A stretch of DNA of 64,000 nt from Corallococcus caeni (GTDB lineage: Bacteria > Myxococcota > Myxococcia > Myxococcales > Myxococcaceae). The stretch covers positions 1,674,001 through 1,738,000 of the forward strand of contig NZ_BTTW01000001.1 of the NCBI RefSeq assembly GCF_036245865.1. The letters are read 5' to 3'. The stretch's first letter is position 1, and every line of letters begins with the position of its first letter. The translations under genes and the position numbers were made by a program. Shown here piece after piece: positions 44,878 to 53,194 of this stretch. The notes beneath the pieces were generated by a model. It ran no database searches. It worked only from the letters and a program-made list of their open reading frames with translations, and was not told the DNA's origin.

Positions 44878-45639
44878 TCAGGGATGGGAGCGCAGTTGCT
44901 GCTGAAGGTCGTACAACGGACGTTGATCCGAGTGCATGCGCCCGCGCAGGGGAACATCCAGGTCCACCAGGGTGAACATCACGGCGGTGAGGATCACCAC
45001 GAAGATGACCCAGGGCAGCCCCCCTCGATTTCGCGTGTCCGGCCGGAAGCCCAGCAGCATCGCCGAGCCGAGCATCCCGATGAGCAGCAGGAGGAAGATG
45101 GAGTTCGGGATGATGTTGCGGGATGCCTCCAGGCGCTCGGCGGAGACGTCCAACACGTCATTGAGGGCCTGGGTGGTGAGGGTCAGGACCGCGGTCGGGG
45201 TCCCTGGCGCCACCGAGTCCAGCAGCGTCCAGAGCTGCGCCTGGAGCGCATCCGATTCCCGCAGCCACTGCGCGAAGCGCTCCGGGTCCTTCGCGTCCAC
45301 GTACGCATCGAGCCTGACATCGACATAGCGGCGCAGCCGGGTCCTCAGCTCACCGCGCGTGGGTTCCGGCAGGAAGCCCGAGCGCAGGTAGAACGTGCCA
45401 ATGGCGTTCGCCTCCTTCACGACCAGATCGCGGCGCAGGGTGTACCGCTCCGCGGCCATGGAGAAGGAGAAGGCGAGCAGCAGCGCCACCAGGCCGAGCA
45501 CCGAGGCCTGGAGCGCCGACACGTCGTCGAGCCCCGGCTTGCGGTGGCTGAGCCGGTAGCCGAACTCCAGGCTCAGGAAGAGCAGTACCAACACCCCCAG
45601 GGCGAGCGCCCACGTGGGCATCATTTCGACGATTCGCAT
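44878..45639 (-). CDS. DUF4239-like membrane protein
   Basis: A 253-residue inner-membrane protein. Two N-terminal helices (ALALGVLVLLFLSLEFGYRL; SVLGLVALLLAFSFSMAAERY) are followed by a soluble helical middle with conserved-looking VVKEANAIGTFYLRSGFLP and LDAYVDA. Two C-terminal helices then carry PNSIFLLLLIGMLGSAMLLGF and VIFVVILTAVMFTLVDLD. This layout matches DUF4239 ('bestrophin-like') proteins, whose function is unknown. A broken copy of its 3' end lies immediately downstream. It diverges from the K+ channel gene. Confidence 0.8.
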   Translation of the reverse strand: MRIVEMMPTWALALGVLVLLFLSLEFGYRLSHRKPGLDDVSALQASVLGLVALLLAFSFSMAAERYTLRRDLVVKEANAIGTFYLRSGFLPEPTRGELRTRLRRYVDVRLDAYVDAKDPERFAQWLRESDALQAQLWTLLDSVAPGTPTAVLTLTTQALNDVLDVSAERLEASRNIIPNSIFLLLLIGMLGSAMLLGFRPDTRNRGGLPWVIFVVILTAVMFTLVDLDVPLRGRMHSDQRPLYDLQQQLRSHP

Positions 45640-45798
45640 CGTGCGCCGGAAGACCTCCGCGCCCTGGTCTCAGGGAGCCAGGAACGGTGCCCCCGGAAGC
45701 CCGTGGAGGCAACGCGGCCCTCCGGTCCAGGGCCGGCGGTGATGGTGAACGTTCCGGGGACGGGCGCGCGGGGGGATTGCGTCTAAGCTGCGCGGCCT

Positions 45799-46653
45799 GT
45801 GAACCGCCCGTCCGAACAGAGCCCCCCGAGCGGCTTCCGTGCCCGCCTGCACACCGTCATCTTCGAAGCGGACACCCCGGCGGGGAGGGCGTTCGACATC
45901 GCCCTGCTCTGGGCCATCGTGTTCAGCGTGGTGGCGGTGATGCTGGAGAGCGTCGCGCAGGTGCGCGCGGGCTACGGCCACTGGCTGCACATCGCCGAGT
46001 GGATCTTCACGGTCCTCTTCGCGCTGGAGTACGTGCTGCGGCTCGTCGCCGTCCGCCAGCCGCTGCACTACGCGCGCAGCTTCTTCGGCGTCGTGGACCT
46101 GATGGCGCTGTTGCCGTCGTTCCTGAGCGTGCTGTTCCCCGGCGCGCAGACGCTGCTGGTCATCCGCGTGCTGCGCCTGCTGCGCGTCTTCCGCATCCTC
46201 AAGCTGGGGCACCTGCTGGGTCAGGCGGAGGTGCTGCTCACGGCGCTGCGCGCGAGCCGCCCGAAGATCATCGTCTTCCTGGGCACGGTGCTGAGCATCG
46301 ACGTCATCATGGGCGCCGTCATGTACATGGTGGAGGGCGAGGCGCACGGCTTCGACAGCATCCCCCGGTCCATGTACTGGGCCATCGTGACGATGACGAC
46401 GGTGGGCTTCGGGGACATCACGCCCAAGACGGTGCTGGGGCAGTTCCTCGCGTCCATCCTGATGGTGATGGGCTACGGCATCATCGCGGTGCCCACGGGC
46501 ATCGTGTCGGTGGAGCTCGCTGCCGCCGCGCGTCAGTCCCTGGACACGCAGGCCTGCCCGGGCTGTGGCGCACAGGGTCATGACCCGGATGCGCGCTATT
46601 GCAAACGCTGCGGCACGGCACTGGACTGGGCCCCCTCGCGGCCCACCGGGTGA
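45799..46653 (+). CDS. Voltage-gated-type potassium channel with C-terminal zinc ribbon
   Basis: A 284-residue six-helix ion channel. S1-S4 cover about 30-160, with an Arg-rich S4 (LLVIRVLRLLRVFRILKLG, 119-137). The pore has the potassium filter TVGFGD at 201-206 between S5 and S6. After S6 a short zinc ribbon carries Cys253, Cys256, Cys268 and Cys271. That tail is not a usual part of bacterial Kv channels and may be a sensor or assembly element. The start is a GTG. Four bases of spacing sense cannot be resolved upstream because no clear ribosome site is seen. Confidence 0.9.
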   Translation: MNRPSEQSPPSGFRARLHTVIFEADTPAGRAFDIALLWAIVFSVVAVMLESVAQVRAGYGHWLHIAEWIFTVLFALEYVLRLVAVRQPLHYARSFFGVVDLMALLPSFLSVLFPGAQTLLVIRVLRLLRVFRILKLGHLLGQAEVLLTALRASRPKIIVFLGTVLSIDVIMGAVMYMVEGEAHGFDSIPRSMYWAIVTMTTVGFGDITPKTVLGQFLASILMVMGYGIIAVPTGIVSVELAAAARQSLDTQACPGCGAQGHDPDARYCKRCGTALDWAPSRPTG

Positions 46654-46674
46654 ATCCGTCTAGGATGGCCGGGC

Positions 46675-48252
46675 ATGGCCCGCGCCATCGACACGCCCGA
46701 GCTGGACGAGGAACGGCTGGTCCACCAGTTCCCCGGCATCGACCGCAAGGCGGTGGGCGCGTTCTACACGCCCGCGCCCATCGTGGAGCGCACGCTGGCG
46801 CTCGCGCTGTCACACCTGGGGGACGGGCCGCTCACGGTGGTGGACCCGGCCTGTGGCGCGGGGGCCTTCCTCGCCGCCGCCGCGCGGCACCGTCCGGACG
46901 CGAGGCTGTGCGGCCTGGAGCTGGATGCCGGCGTGGCCCGCCTGTGCCAGGACCGCGTGACGGGCGCGGACGTGCGCGTGGGCGACGCGCTCCGGGGCGG
47001 GCTGGAGCCGCTGCTCGCGGAGACGCCGGAGGGGCACGCGGAGTTGTGGGTGGGCAACCCGCCCTACAACGGCACGTCCGCGGTGCTGAAGGACGCGGCC
47101 TGCTACGCGCGGCTGCGCGCCCTGGTGCCGCTGGCCATGCCCCCGGGCACGAGCCTGCGCGACGACTTCGCGTTCTTCCTCCTCGTCGCCATGAAGCGGC
47201 TGACGGCACGGCCGGGAGTGCTGGCCTTCATCACGCCCGCGAGCCTGCTGGAGTCGTTCATCTACGCGCCGCTGCGCCACGCGCTGCTGGACGCGCTGCA
47301 CCTGCGCGAGGTGGTGGACCTGGGCCCGGGCATCTTCACGGGCACGCAGGTGCGCACGTGCATCACCGTGTGGACGTCCCGCTCCGGCGCGGACGCCCCC
47401 GCGCCCCGCCATGAACACAAGGGCGTGGGCCAGTGCTTCACGCCCGAGCCTCCCGAGTGGCGGCTCTCCCCCATCGCGCGGGAGGCCGCCGCGCTGGACG
47501 CGGACTGGAGGGCGCGGGGCGAACCGCTCACCACGCTCATCCCCGTGAGCCTGCCCGGGGTGAAGACGCGCTTCGACGAGCTGCTGGTGGACGCGGACCG
47601 GGAGCGGCTGCTCGCGCGCCTGCACGCCTTCTGCGCCGCGACGCAGGACACGCTGGAGGACTTCGCGCGGGAGTACCACCTGGAGCCCGCGCTGCTGCCC
47701 AAGCTGCGCGCACTGAAGAAGGGCCCCGCGCTGGAGGTGGACGCAAGCCACGTGCGCCCGTTCTTCCGCTACGGCGGCGCGAGGCACCGGGGCGCGCTGC
47801 CGCCGGAGGCGAAGGCGTTCTGCTACCTGGACCGGCGGTTGATTCCGCGAGGAGACCACCGGCTGCGCGGTCCGTATGATCCGCACCAGGACGCGGTGAA
47901 GCTGCTGTTCAACGTGCGCGAGCTGCCCCTGTCCGCGGCGCTGCTGGAGGAGCCCGGCTGCGTGCACGACCACCGCCACGCGCGCTTCGCGCCACTGTAC
48001 GTGCCCCAGCGCATCCGGGACGAGGGGCTGGGCATCACGAGGGGCGCGAGGTCCCGCGACTCCCTGGGCCCGCTGGTGCCCAACCTGTCACCCCGGGGGA
48101 GCGCCTGGGCGCAAGGGCTGGGCGGCCCGGAGGCGGCGTTCCGCGCGGTGATGCGCTTCCTGAACGGAGCGCCGGTGCAGCGGGTGTGGGCGCCCGCGTT
48201 CGGAGCGTCCCGCGTGGTGCCGGTGCCGCTGGAGGGGCCGCTGCCGGAGTGA
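46675..48252 (+). CDS. N6-adenine DNA methyltransferase (orphan)
   Basis: A 525-residue DNA methylase. The SAM-binding motif I is DPACGAGAF (57-65) and the catalytic motif IV is NPPY (128-131), the adenine-specific form. FYTPAPIVERTLALAL just before motif I is typical of the N6-MTase family shared with type I HsdM and type IIG enzymes. The C-terminal ~280 residues probably recognise DNA. No endonuclease domain motif and no restriction or specificity gene is adjacent, so it looks like a solitary methylase. It starts 21 bases after the K+ channel stop. The target sequence is unknown. Confidence 0.88.
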   Translation: MARAIDTPELDEERLVHQFPGIDRKAVGAFYTPAPIVERTLALALSHLGDGPLTVVDPACGAGAFLAAAARHRPDARLCGLELDAGVARLCQDRVTGADVRVGDALRGGLEPLLAETPEGHAELWVGNPPYNGTSAVLKDAACYARLRALVPLAMPPGTSLRDDFAFFLLVAMKRLTARPGVLAFITPASLLESFIYAPLRHALLDALHLREVVDLGPGIFTGTQVRTCITVWTSRSGADAPAPRHEHKGVGQCFTPEPPEWRLSPIAREAAALDADWRARGEPLTTLIPVSLPGVKTRFDELLVDADRERLLARLHAFCAATQDTLEDFAREYHLEPALLPKLRALKKGPALEVDASHVRPFFRYGGARHRGALPPEAKAFCYLDRRLIPRGDHRLRGPYDPHQDAVKLLFNVRELPLSAALLEEPGCVHDHRHARFAPLYVPQRIRDEGLGITRGARSRDSLGPLVPNLSPRGSAWAQGLGGPEAAFRAVMRFLNGAPVQRVWAPAFGASRVVPVPLEGPLPE

Positions 48253-48363
48253 TGACTCCCCATCACCGGCCGCGCGCCGGGGTGGACATTCTCCAGCGAG
48301 CAGCGCGTGCGGCGGGTAGTGTCCCGCGCCGCTGGGTAATCCCTTTCCTGGAGTCTCCAAGAC

Positions 48364-48921
48364 ATGACGATCCGCCCCCTGCTGGTTGCCGCCGCCCTCC
48401 TCTCCACGCCCGCCCTGGCCCAGGACGCCGGGACGATGGGGCCCTCGGACGCGGGCACGAAGCCCGCGCCCAAGAAGGGCGAGACGGTGAAGGCGATGCT
48501 GAAGGACGCGCAGGGCAAGGACGTGGGCGAGGTGACGCTGGAGCAGGCGCCCAAGGGCGTGCTGGTGAAGGGCACGCTGATGAACCTGCCCGCGGGCGAG
48601 CACGCCTTCCACATCCACGAGACGGGCAAGTGCGAGGCGCCGGACTTCAAGACGGCGGGCGGCCACTTCAACCCGACGAAGAAGCAGCACGGCGCGCTGT
48701 CGCCCAAGGGTCAGCACGCCGGTGACATGCCGAACCTCTACGTCCCCCAGGACGGCAAGGTGCAGTTCGACGTCTTCATCGCGGACCTGAAGGTGAAGTC
48801 GCTGCTCGACAAGGACGGCTCCGCCGTCATGGTGCACGCCAAGCTGGACGACTACCACACCGACCCCACCGGCGACGCCGGCGGCCGCATCGCCTGCGGC
48901 GTGGTGGAGAAGGCACAGTAG
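48364..48921 (+). CDS. sodC: Periplasmic Cu/Zn superoxide dismutase
   Basis: A 185-residue exported dismutase that converts superoxide to oxygen and peroxide. The signal peptide is MTIRPLLVAAALLSTPALAQ. Copper ligands are in HAFHIHETGKC, the bridging histidine is in GGHFNP, and zinc ligands follow at QHG and GDMPNL. The late VMVHAKLDDYHTDPTGDAGGRIACGVV supplies the electrostatic loop and the second disulfide cysteine. Length and motif order match bacterial SodC. It probably protects the envelope from oxidative stress. A Pro/Lys linker separates the signal from the fold. Confidence 0.95.
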   Translation: MTIRPLLVAAALLSTPALAQDAGTMGPSDAGTKPAPKKGETVKAMLKDAQGKDVGEVTLEQAPKGVLVKGTLMNLPAGEHAFHIHETGKCEAPDFKTAGGHFNPTKKQHGALSPKGQHAGDMPNLYVPQDGKVQFDVFIADLKVKSLLDKDGSAVMVHAKLDDYHTDPTGDAGGRIACGVVEKAQ

Positions 48922-48942
48922 TCCCTCGCGTCACGGAAACGC

Positions 48943-48968
48943 GCCCGGTCCTCGCGTTGGGACCGGGC
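48943..48968. terminator. Hairpin between convergent sodC and the VWA gene
   Basis: GCCCGGTCC and GGACCGGGC form a perfect 9-bp stem with an 8-base loop. Neither strand has a long U-run (TTT at most), so termination would be weak or assisted. Its position between two convergent stop codons supports a shared role. Confidence 0.5.
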
Positions 48969-48977
48969 CGTCTCCGG

Positions 48978-51257
48978 CTACACGTACCCGAACCGCCGCC
49001 GCGCGAACCACTCCGCGCCGAGCAGCGCGATGAGCGCCACGAGGTAGTACCAGCGGTCCCACAGCGGCTGGTCCTTCGCGCGCCCCACCTCCACCACCGG
49101 CGGATCCAACAGCGGAACGTCCGGCATCCCGTCACGCGGCAGCTTGTACGCCTTGCCCTCCGTGACGCTGGCGATCTGCTCCATCAGCTCCGGCCGCACC
49201 GACGCGTCCGACAGCTCCGGGCCCACCGCGCGCACCGCCACCGCGTCCTCGCCCTTGCCCAGGTCCGTCTCGCCCTTCTTCGCTGACGCGAGCAGCTTGT
49301 ACGGCCCCGGCGCCGGCGGCGCGAACTCCACCCGCACCACGCCGTCCGCGCCCGTCGTGCCCGTCTGCACCGCCACCGGCTTCTGCGTCGCCACGGAGAA
49401 CAGCTCCACCCTCACCTGCGCGCCCTCCGCCGGCTGGTAGTCCGCCATCCGCGCCTGCACCACCACGCCCACCGGACGCCCCGGCTCCACCGACGGCGGA
49501 TCCGCCGTCACCTTCAGCGTCGTCAGGTCCGGGTCGCGCACCAGCCACCGCAGCGCATTGCCCCAGAAGCGGTCATACGCCCGGTTCGGAGAGCCCTCCC
49601 GGTGCGCCGTGAACGCCCACGACCACGTCGCGTCCGTCGCCACCACCATCGCCCGGCCCCGCCCGTAGTCCCACACCGACACGAGCGGCGCGTTCTTCCC
49701 GTCCACCGTCATGAACGGGTGGTCCATCAGCACCGTCGCCCCCGGCCGCGCCCGCGTCAGGTTCGCGCCCGGAATGGGAGCCAGCTCCCCCCACGTGGCC
49801 TCCGTGCTCGCCGCGCCCGTGCCAATGGACGTCACCGGATGCCGCAGGCCCTCCGGCGTGAGCCGGGGCTTGAACGGATCCGCGTTCGCGGGCCCCGCCG
49901 CCTCCACCGGCAGCGCCTCCATCAGCGTGGGCATCGCCGCGCGCCCTTCGCCCAGCACGCTGTCGCCGCCAATCATCACGAACGCGCCGCCCTCGTGGAT
50001 GTAGCGCTCCAGGTTGCGCTCGTACTCCGCGATGGACAGCGAGGGGTCCGAGTAACCGAAGTTCTGGAAGATGACGACGTCGAACGTGTGCAGCTTCGTG
50101 TCGAAGATCTCCTCCATGGGGAACGGGATGAGCGACAGCTCCCGCTCGTTCGACACGCCCGGGTCGTCCGACAGCGTGCGCAGGATGTAGAACGACACCA
50201 GGTCCACGTTCGCGTCCTGCTTGAGCAGCCCGCGCAGGAAGCGCTCGTCCCACGACGGCCGGCCCACCACCAGCAGCACGCGCACGCGGTCGCGAATGAC
50301 TTTCAGCGTGAACGAGCGGCTGTTGTTGTCGCTCACCGCCTCGTCCGGGAACGTGGGCACCGTCACCGTGTAGACGAACCGCCCCGTCTGGTCCGGCGTG
50401 AAGGTGAAGGACACCGGCTTCACGTCGTCGCCGGTGGTCATCCGCACCAGCTTGCTCGCCACCGTCTTGCCCTCCTGGCTCAAGACGACGGGGATGTCCT
50501 GCCCGGAGAACCCGCGCCCGTGGATCTCCACCTCCACCGTCAGCGAGTTGCGCACGAAGGCGAAGTCATCCACCTTCAGCCCCTCCACCGACAGGTCCTT
50601 CAGCGCCTCCTGGCCCACCAGGAACGTGGACACCGGCACGCCCAGGTCCGTGAGCGCGGCCCGCGCCCGGCCCACCGCGCCGGCCTTCAGCTCCGTGTTG
50701 TCCGCGCCGTCGCTGAACAGGAGCACCCCGGACAGCTTGCGCGACCCCTGCCCGCCGGACGCCGCGGCCCTCAGCGCCGCGAGCAGGTCCGTCGTGCCCG
50801 CCCGCGCGGGCTCCTGGGCCAGCTGCGCGGCCGTCACCGGAGCGAGCTCCGGATCCACGCCGTACACCTCCACCGTGAAGCGGTCCTGCCAGGACGCGAA
50901 CGTGGGCGCCGCCTTCTCCAGGAACGCGGCCACCTGCGCGCTGCGCGTGGGCCCGCCCGGCTCCGACGGGAAGTTCATGGACGCGCTGCGGTCCACCAGC
51001 ACCGCCACCCGGTTCTTCATCCGCGCCACCTGCAGGTGCCGGATGCCGGGCTCCAGGAGGAAGAAGAACGCCGCCACGCCCGCGCCCAGGCGCAGGCCCC
51101 ACAGGAGCAGCTTGCGGCCCCGGGACGGCTCGCGGCGCACGCCCCACGCCGCCAGCGCGATGCCCAGCACCAGCCCCACGCCCAGCAGCACCAGCGCCCA
51201 GACGGGCAGGGGCGACAGGCTGACGAGCTTCCACGCGTTGAAGGACGGGGAGTTCAT
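48978..51257 (-). CDS. VWA-domain / glutamine amidotransferase-like membrane protein
   Basis: A 759-residue protein. Two N-terminal membrane helices (LPVWALVLLGVGLVLGIALAA; GLRLGAGVAAFFFLL) precede a von Willebrand factor A domain with MIDAS residues Asp89, Ser91 and Ser93 in VDRSASM and a later FSDGADN. A beta-rich region follows, then a class I amidotransferase-like fold (VIFQNFGYSDPSL, YIHEGGAFVMIGGD) and a C-terminal membrane helix (WDRWYYLVALIALLGAEWF). It lies 26 bases downstream of a DUF4159 gene on the same strand. These families co-occur in Bacteroidota and myxobacteria with MoxR/DUF58 operons, which are absent here. The role is unknown, possibly surface complex assembly. Confidence 0.8.
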   Translation of the reverse strand: MNSPSFNAWKLVSLSPLPVWALVLLGVGLVLGIALAAWGVRREPSRGRKLLLWGLRLGAGVAAFFFLLEPGIRHLQVARMKNRVAVLVDRSASMNFPSEPGGPTRSAQVAAFLEKAAPTFASWQDRFTVEVYGVDPELAPVTAAQLAQEPARAGTTDLLAALRAAASGGQGSRKLSGVLLFSDGADNTELKAGAVGRARAALTDLGVPVSTFLVGQEALKDLSVEGLKVDDFAFVRNSLTVEVEIHGRGFSGQDIPVVLSQEGKTVASKLVRMTTGDDVKPVSFTFTPDQTGRFVYTVTVPTFPDEAVSDNNSRSFTLKVIRDRVRVLLVVGRPSWDERFLRGLLKQDANVDLVSFYILRTLSDDPGVSNERELSLIPFPMEEIFDTKLHTFDVVIFQNFGYSDPSLSIAEYERNLERYIHEGGAFVMIGGDSVLGEGRAAMPTLMEALPVEAAGPANADPFKPRLTPEGLRHPVTSIGTGAASTEATWGELAPIPGANLTRARPGATVLMDHPFMTVDGKNAPLVSVWDYGRGRAMVVATDATWSWAFTAHREGSPNRAYDRFWGNALRWLVRDPDLTTLKVTADPPSVEPGRPVGVVVQARMADYQPAEGAQVRVELFSVATQKPVAVQTGTTGADGVVRVEFAPPAPGPYKLLASAKKGETDLGKGEDAVAVRAVGPELSDASVRPELMEQIASVTEGKAYKLPRDGMPDVPLLDPPVVEVGRAKDQPLWDRWYYLVALIALLGAEWFARRRFGYV

Positions 51258-51283
51258 TCGGTCGTGCGCTCGAAGGAGGTCCG

Positions 51284-52042
51284 TCAGCGCCGCTTGTTGA
51301 GGATGAGGGGCAGGTGCACGGCGTCGTCCTTGTAGTCCAGGCAGAGCGCGTACATGCACAGGTTGATGCCCAGGCGGATGGCCAGCTCGCGCTGCGGCTC
51401 GCCGCCGGGGGACACGTCGAACTCGTAGTCGCCGGACTCGCTGCGGCTCCACGCGCCCGCCACGTCGTTCTGCGAATAGATGACCGCCGCGCGCTTGCCC
51501 ACGCTCGCCACCAGCGGCAGCGGCTTGTGCAACAGGCGCCCCGGCGCCGCGTCCAGCAGGAAGAAGGACTTGAAGACGACGTGCGTCCCCGGCGCCTCCT
51601 TCAGCGGGCTCTGCGGCAGCACGCGCGCCATCTCCCGGCGGAAGCTGGCGTCGAAGCCGTCCCCGTCGCTGCCGTCGTTGGCGTCCCCGAACACGAAGCC
51701 GCCGTACGTGAGGTAGCGGCGCAGGTTGGACACCTCCGCGTCACTCAGCGCGGGGAAGGCCCCGTCCCCTCCGAAGTAGAGGAAGGGGTACTCGAAGAGG
51801 TCCGGGCTGCTCAGCGCGAACGGGCGCGCGTCCGGGATGACCTCCACGGACGTGCGCCGCTGCAGCTCCCACGCGAGCCGGCGCAGGCCCGACAGCCGGA
51901 CGTCCCAGCGGCCCCCGTGCCGGGCCACGGCGGGGATGAAGCGGCTCTTCTCACCGAAGGCGGCCGCACGCCGGGACAGCAGCGGGACGAGCGCGGACGT
52001 GGCGAGGAGCAGGTTTCGACGGGAGAGGGACCGCACGGGCAT
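51284..52042 (-). CDS. DUF4159 exported protein with Tat-like signal
   Basis: A 252-residue protein. The N-terminus has SRRNLLLATSALVPLLS, a twin-arginine-type signal, followed by the DUF4159 fold: FIPAVARHGGRWDVRLSGLRRLAWELQRRTSVEV and YPFLYFGGDGAFPALSD. An acid-rich segment GDANDGSDGDGFDASFRREM lies at about 120-140. The C-terminus is ALCLDYKDDAVHLPLILNKRR, the usual family ending. It is first in a two-gene operon with the VWA protein. The biochemical function is unknown. Confidence 0.82.
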   Translation of the reverse strand: MPVRSLSRRNLLLATSALVPLLSRRAAAFGEKSRFIPAVARHGGRWDVRLSGLRRLAWELQRRTSVEVIPDARPFALSSPDLFEYPFLYFGGDGAFPALSDAEVSNLRRYLTYGGFVFGDANDGSDGDGFDASFRREMARVLPQSPLKEAPGTHVVFKSFFLLDAAPGRLLHKPLPLVASVGKRAAVIYSQNDVAGAWSRSESGDYEFDVSPGGEPQRELAIRLGINLCMYALCLDYKDDAVHLPLILNKRR

Positions 52043-52098
52043 GGGGACCCGCTTATACCGTCGGCGGGTGCCTGCATTCCCTGGTATAGACGCGCGCC

Positions 52099-52374
52099 AT
52101 GGCGAAAGGCGGACAGACGGAGCCCAGCGCCCCCGGCTCCCCGGGCTCCGACGCCGTGCGCGCCGCCTGGGCCCGCAAGGACGCCGGTGACGTGGCCGGT
52201 GCCCGGAAGGACGCCGAGCGCATCCTCGCGGGCAGCCCGTCCCCGGAAGACCGCGAACGGGCGGAGGACCTGCTGCGCGCCACCGCCACGCCCCGCGCCC
52301 TGTACGGGTACGCGCTCCTGGGCGCCGTCATCCTGGCGGTGCTGCTGGGGCTTGCCCTGACCCGCTATTCCTGA
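52099..52374 (+). CDS. Small C-tail-anchored hypothetical protein
   Basis: A 91-residue protein with a soluble, Ala/Arg/Asp-rich first two thirds (DAGDVAGARKDAERILAGSP resembles a TPR-like helix pair) and a single C-terminal membrane helix (ALYGYALLGAVILAVLLGLAL). No family is recognised. It diverges from the DUF4159 gene and is followed closely by another membrane-protein gene. Confidence 0.65.
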   Translation: MAKGGQTEPSAPGSPGSDAVRAAWARKDAGDVAGARKDAERILAGSPSPEDRERAEDLLRATATPRALYGYALLGAVILAVLLGLALTRYS

Positions 52375-52401
52375 CGGCCATTGCCGCTAGGATGGCGCGT
52401 C

Positions 52402-53112
52402 ATGGAAGGCTTCCTCCAGGCGCTCAAGTCGTACCAGTCCTTCAACCCCTCCGGCTGGGTGGGCATCTACCGGCTGCTGCCCATGTGGGTCGGCGTGGTG
52501 GTGGCGCTCGTGGGGCTGGTGCTGCTGCTCGCGGGGGGCGGCAAGCTGTTCCGCGCGGTGGCGGGTCCGGTGGGCGCGGTGCTGGGCCTGGTGTGGACGG
52601 GCGCCGTCACCCAGCGGCTCAACCTGGGAGCGGACCTGGATCCGCGCCTGCCCACCCTGGTGGCCGCGGCGCTGATGGCGCTGGGCTTCCTCTTCCCGCC
52701 CGCCGTCACCTTCGTGGGCGTGGGCGTGCCGCTGGGGCTGCTGGCGGGCCAGATCGCCGGCCCCAGCGACTTCCTGCTCGGCTTCGGGCCGGGCTTCATC
52801 ATCGGCGGTCTGGTGGGCGCCTTCCTCCACCGGCAGGTGAGCGGCATCGTCGCGTCGGCGGTGGGCGCGTGGCTGCTGGTGATTGGCGCGCTCGCGGCGC
52901 TGCACCAGTTTGGCGGCGTGGTGGAGGCGGTGGCCAGCCGGCCCTGGGGCGTCATCATCGCCGCGCTCCTCTTCGCCCTGGCGGGCAGCGTGTACCAGCT
53001 CGCCGTGCGCCCCTCGCCCGAGGAGTCCGATCAACAGAAGGCGGAGAAGCAGCGGCTCAAGCAGCGGCTGGCGGAGCAGCAGGCGCTCGAGAAGCGATGG
53101 GGGGTCAAGTAA
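52402..53112 (+). CDS. Polytopic membrane protein of unknown function
   Basis: A 236-residue protein with about seven hydrophobic segments (for example MWVGVVVALVGLVLLLAGGGKL and ALMALGFLFPPAVTFVGVGVPLGLL). Gly-rich helices are interrupted by a conserved-looking NLGADLDPRLPT. The C-terminus is a charged coiled tail (QQKAEKQRLKQRLAEQQALEKRW). The ATG giving MEGFLQALKS is preferred; a TTG 21 bases upstream is possible. It sits 27 bases after the previous small membrane-protein gene. Function unknown. Confidence 0.72.
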   Translation: MEGFLQALKSYQSFNPSGWVGIYRLLPMWVGVVVALVGLVLLLAGGGKLFRAVAGPVGAVLGLVWTGAVTQRLNLGADLDPRLPTLVAAALMALGFLFPPAVTFVGVGVPLGLLAGQIAGPSDFLLGFGPGFIIGGLVGAFLHRQVSGIVASAVGAWLLVIGALAALHQFGGVVEAVASRPWGVIIAALLFALAGSVYQLAVRPSPEESDQQKAEKQRLKQRLAEQQALEKRWGVK

Positions 53113-53194
53113 CCCCTGTCCCGGCAATCCTTTACGCCGGGGGGGCCGGAGCGTAGATTCCGCCGGCTTTCCCCCTCCCCTTCCTCGAGCATCG

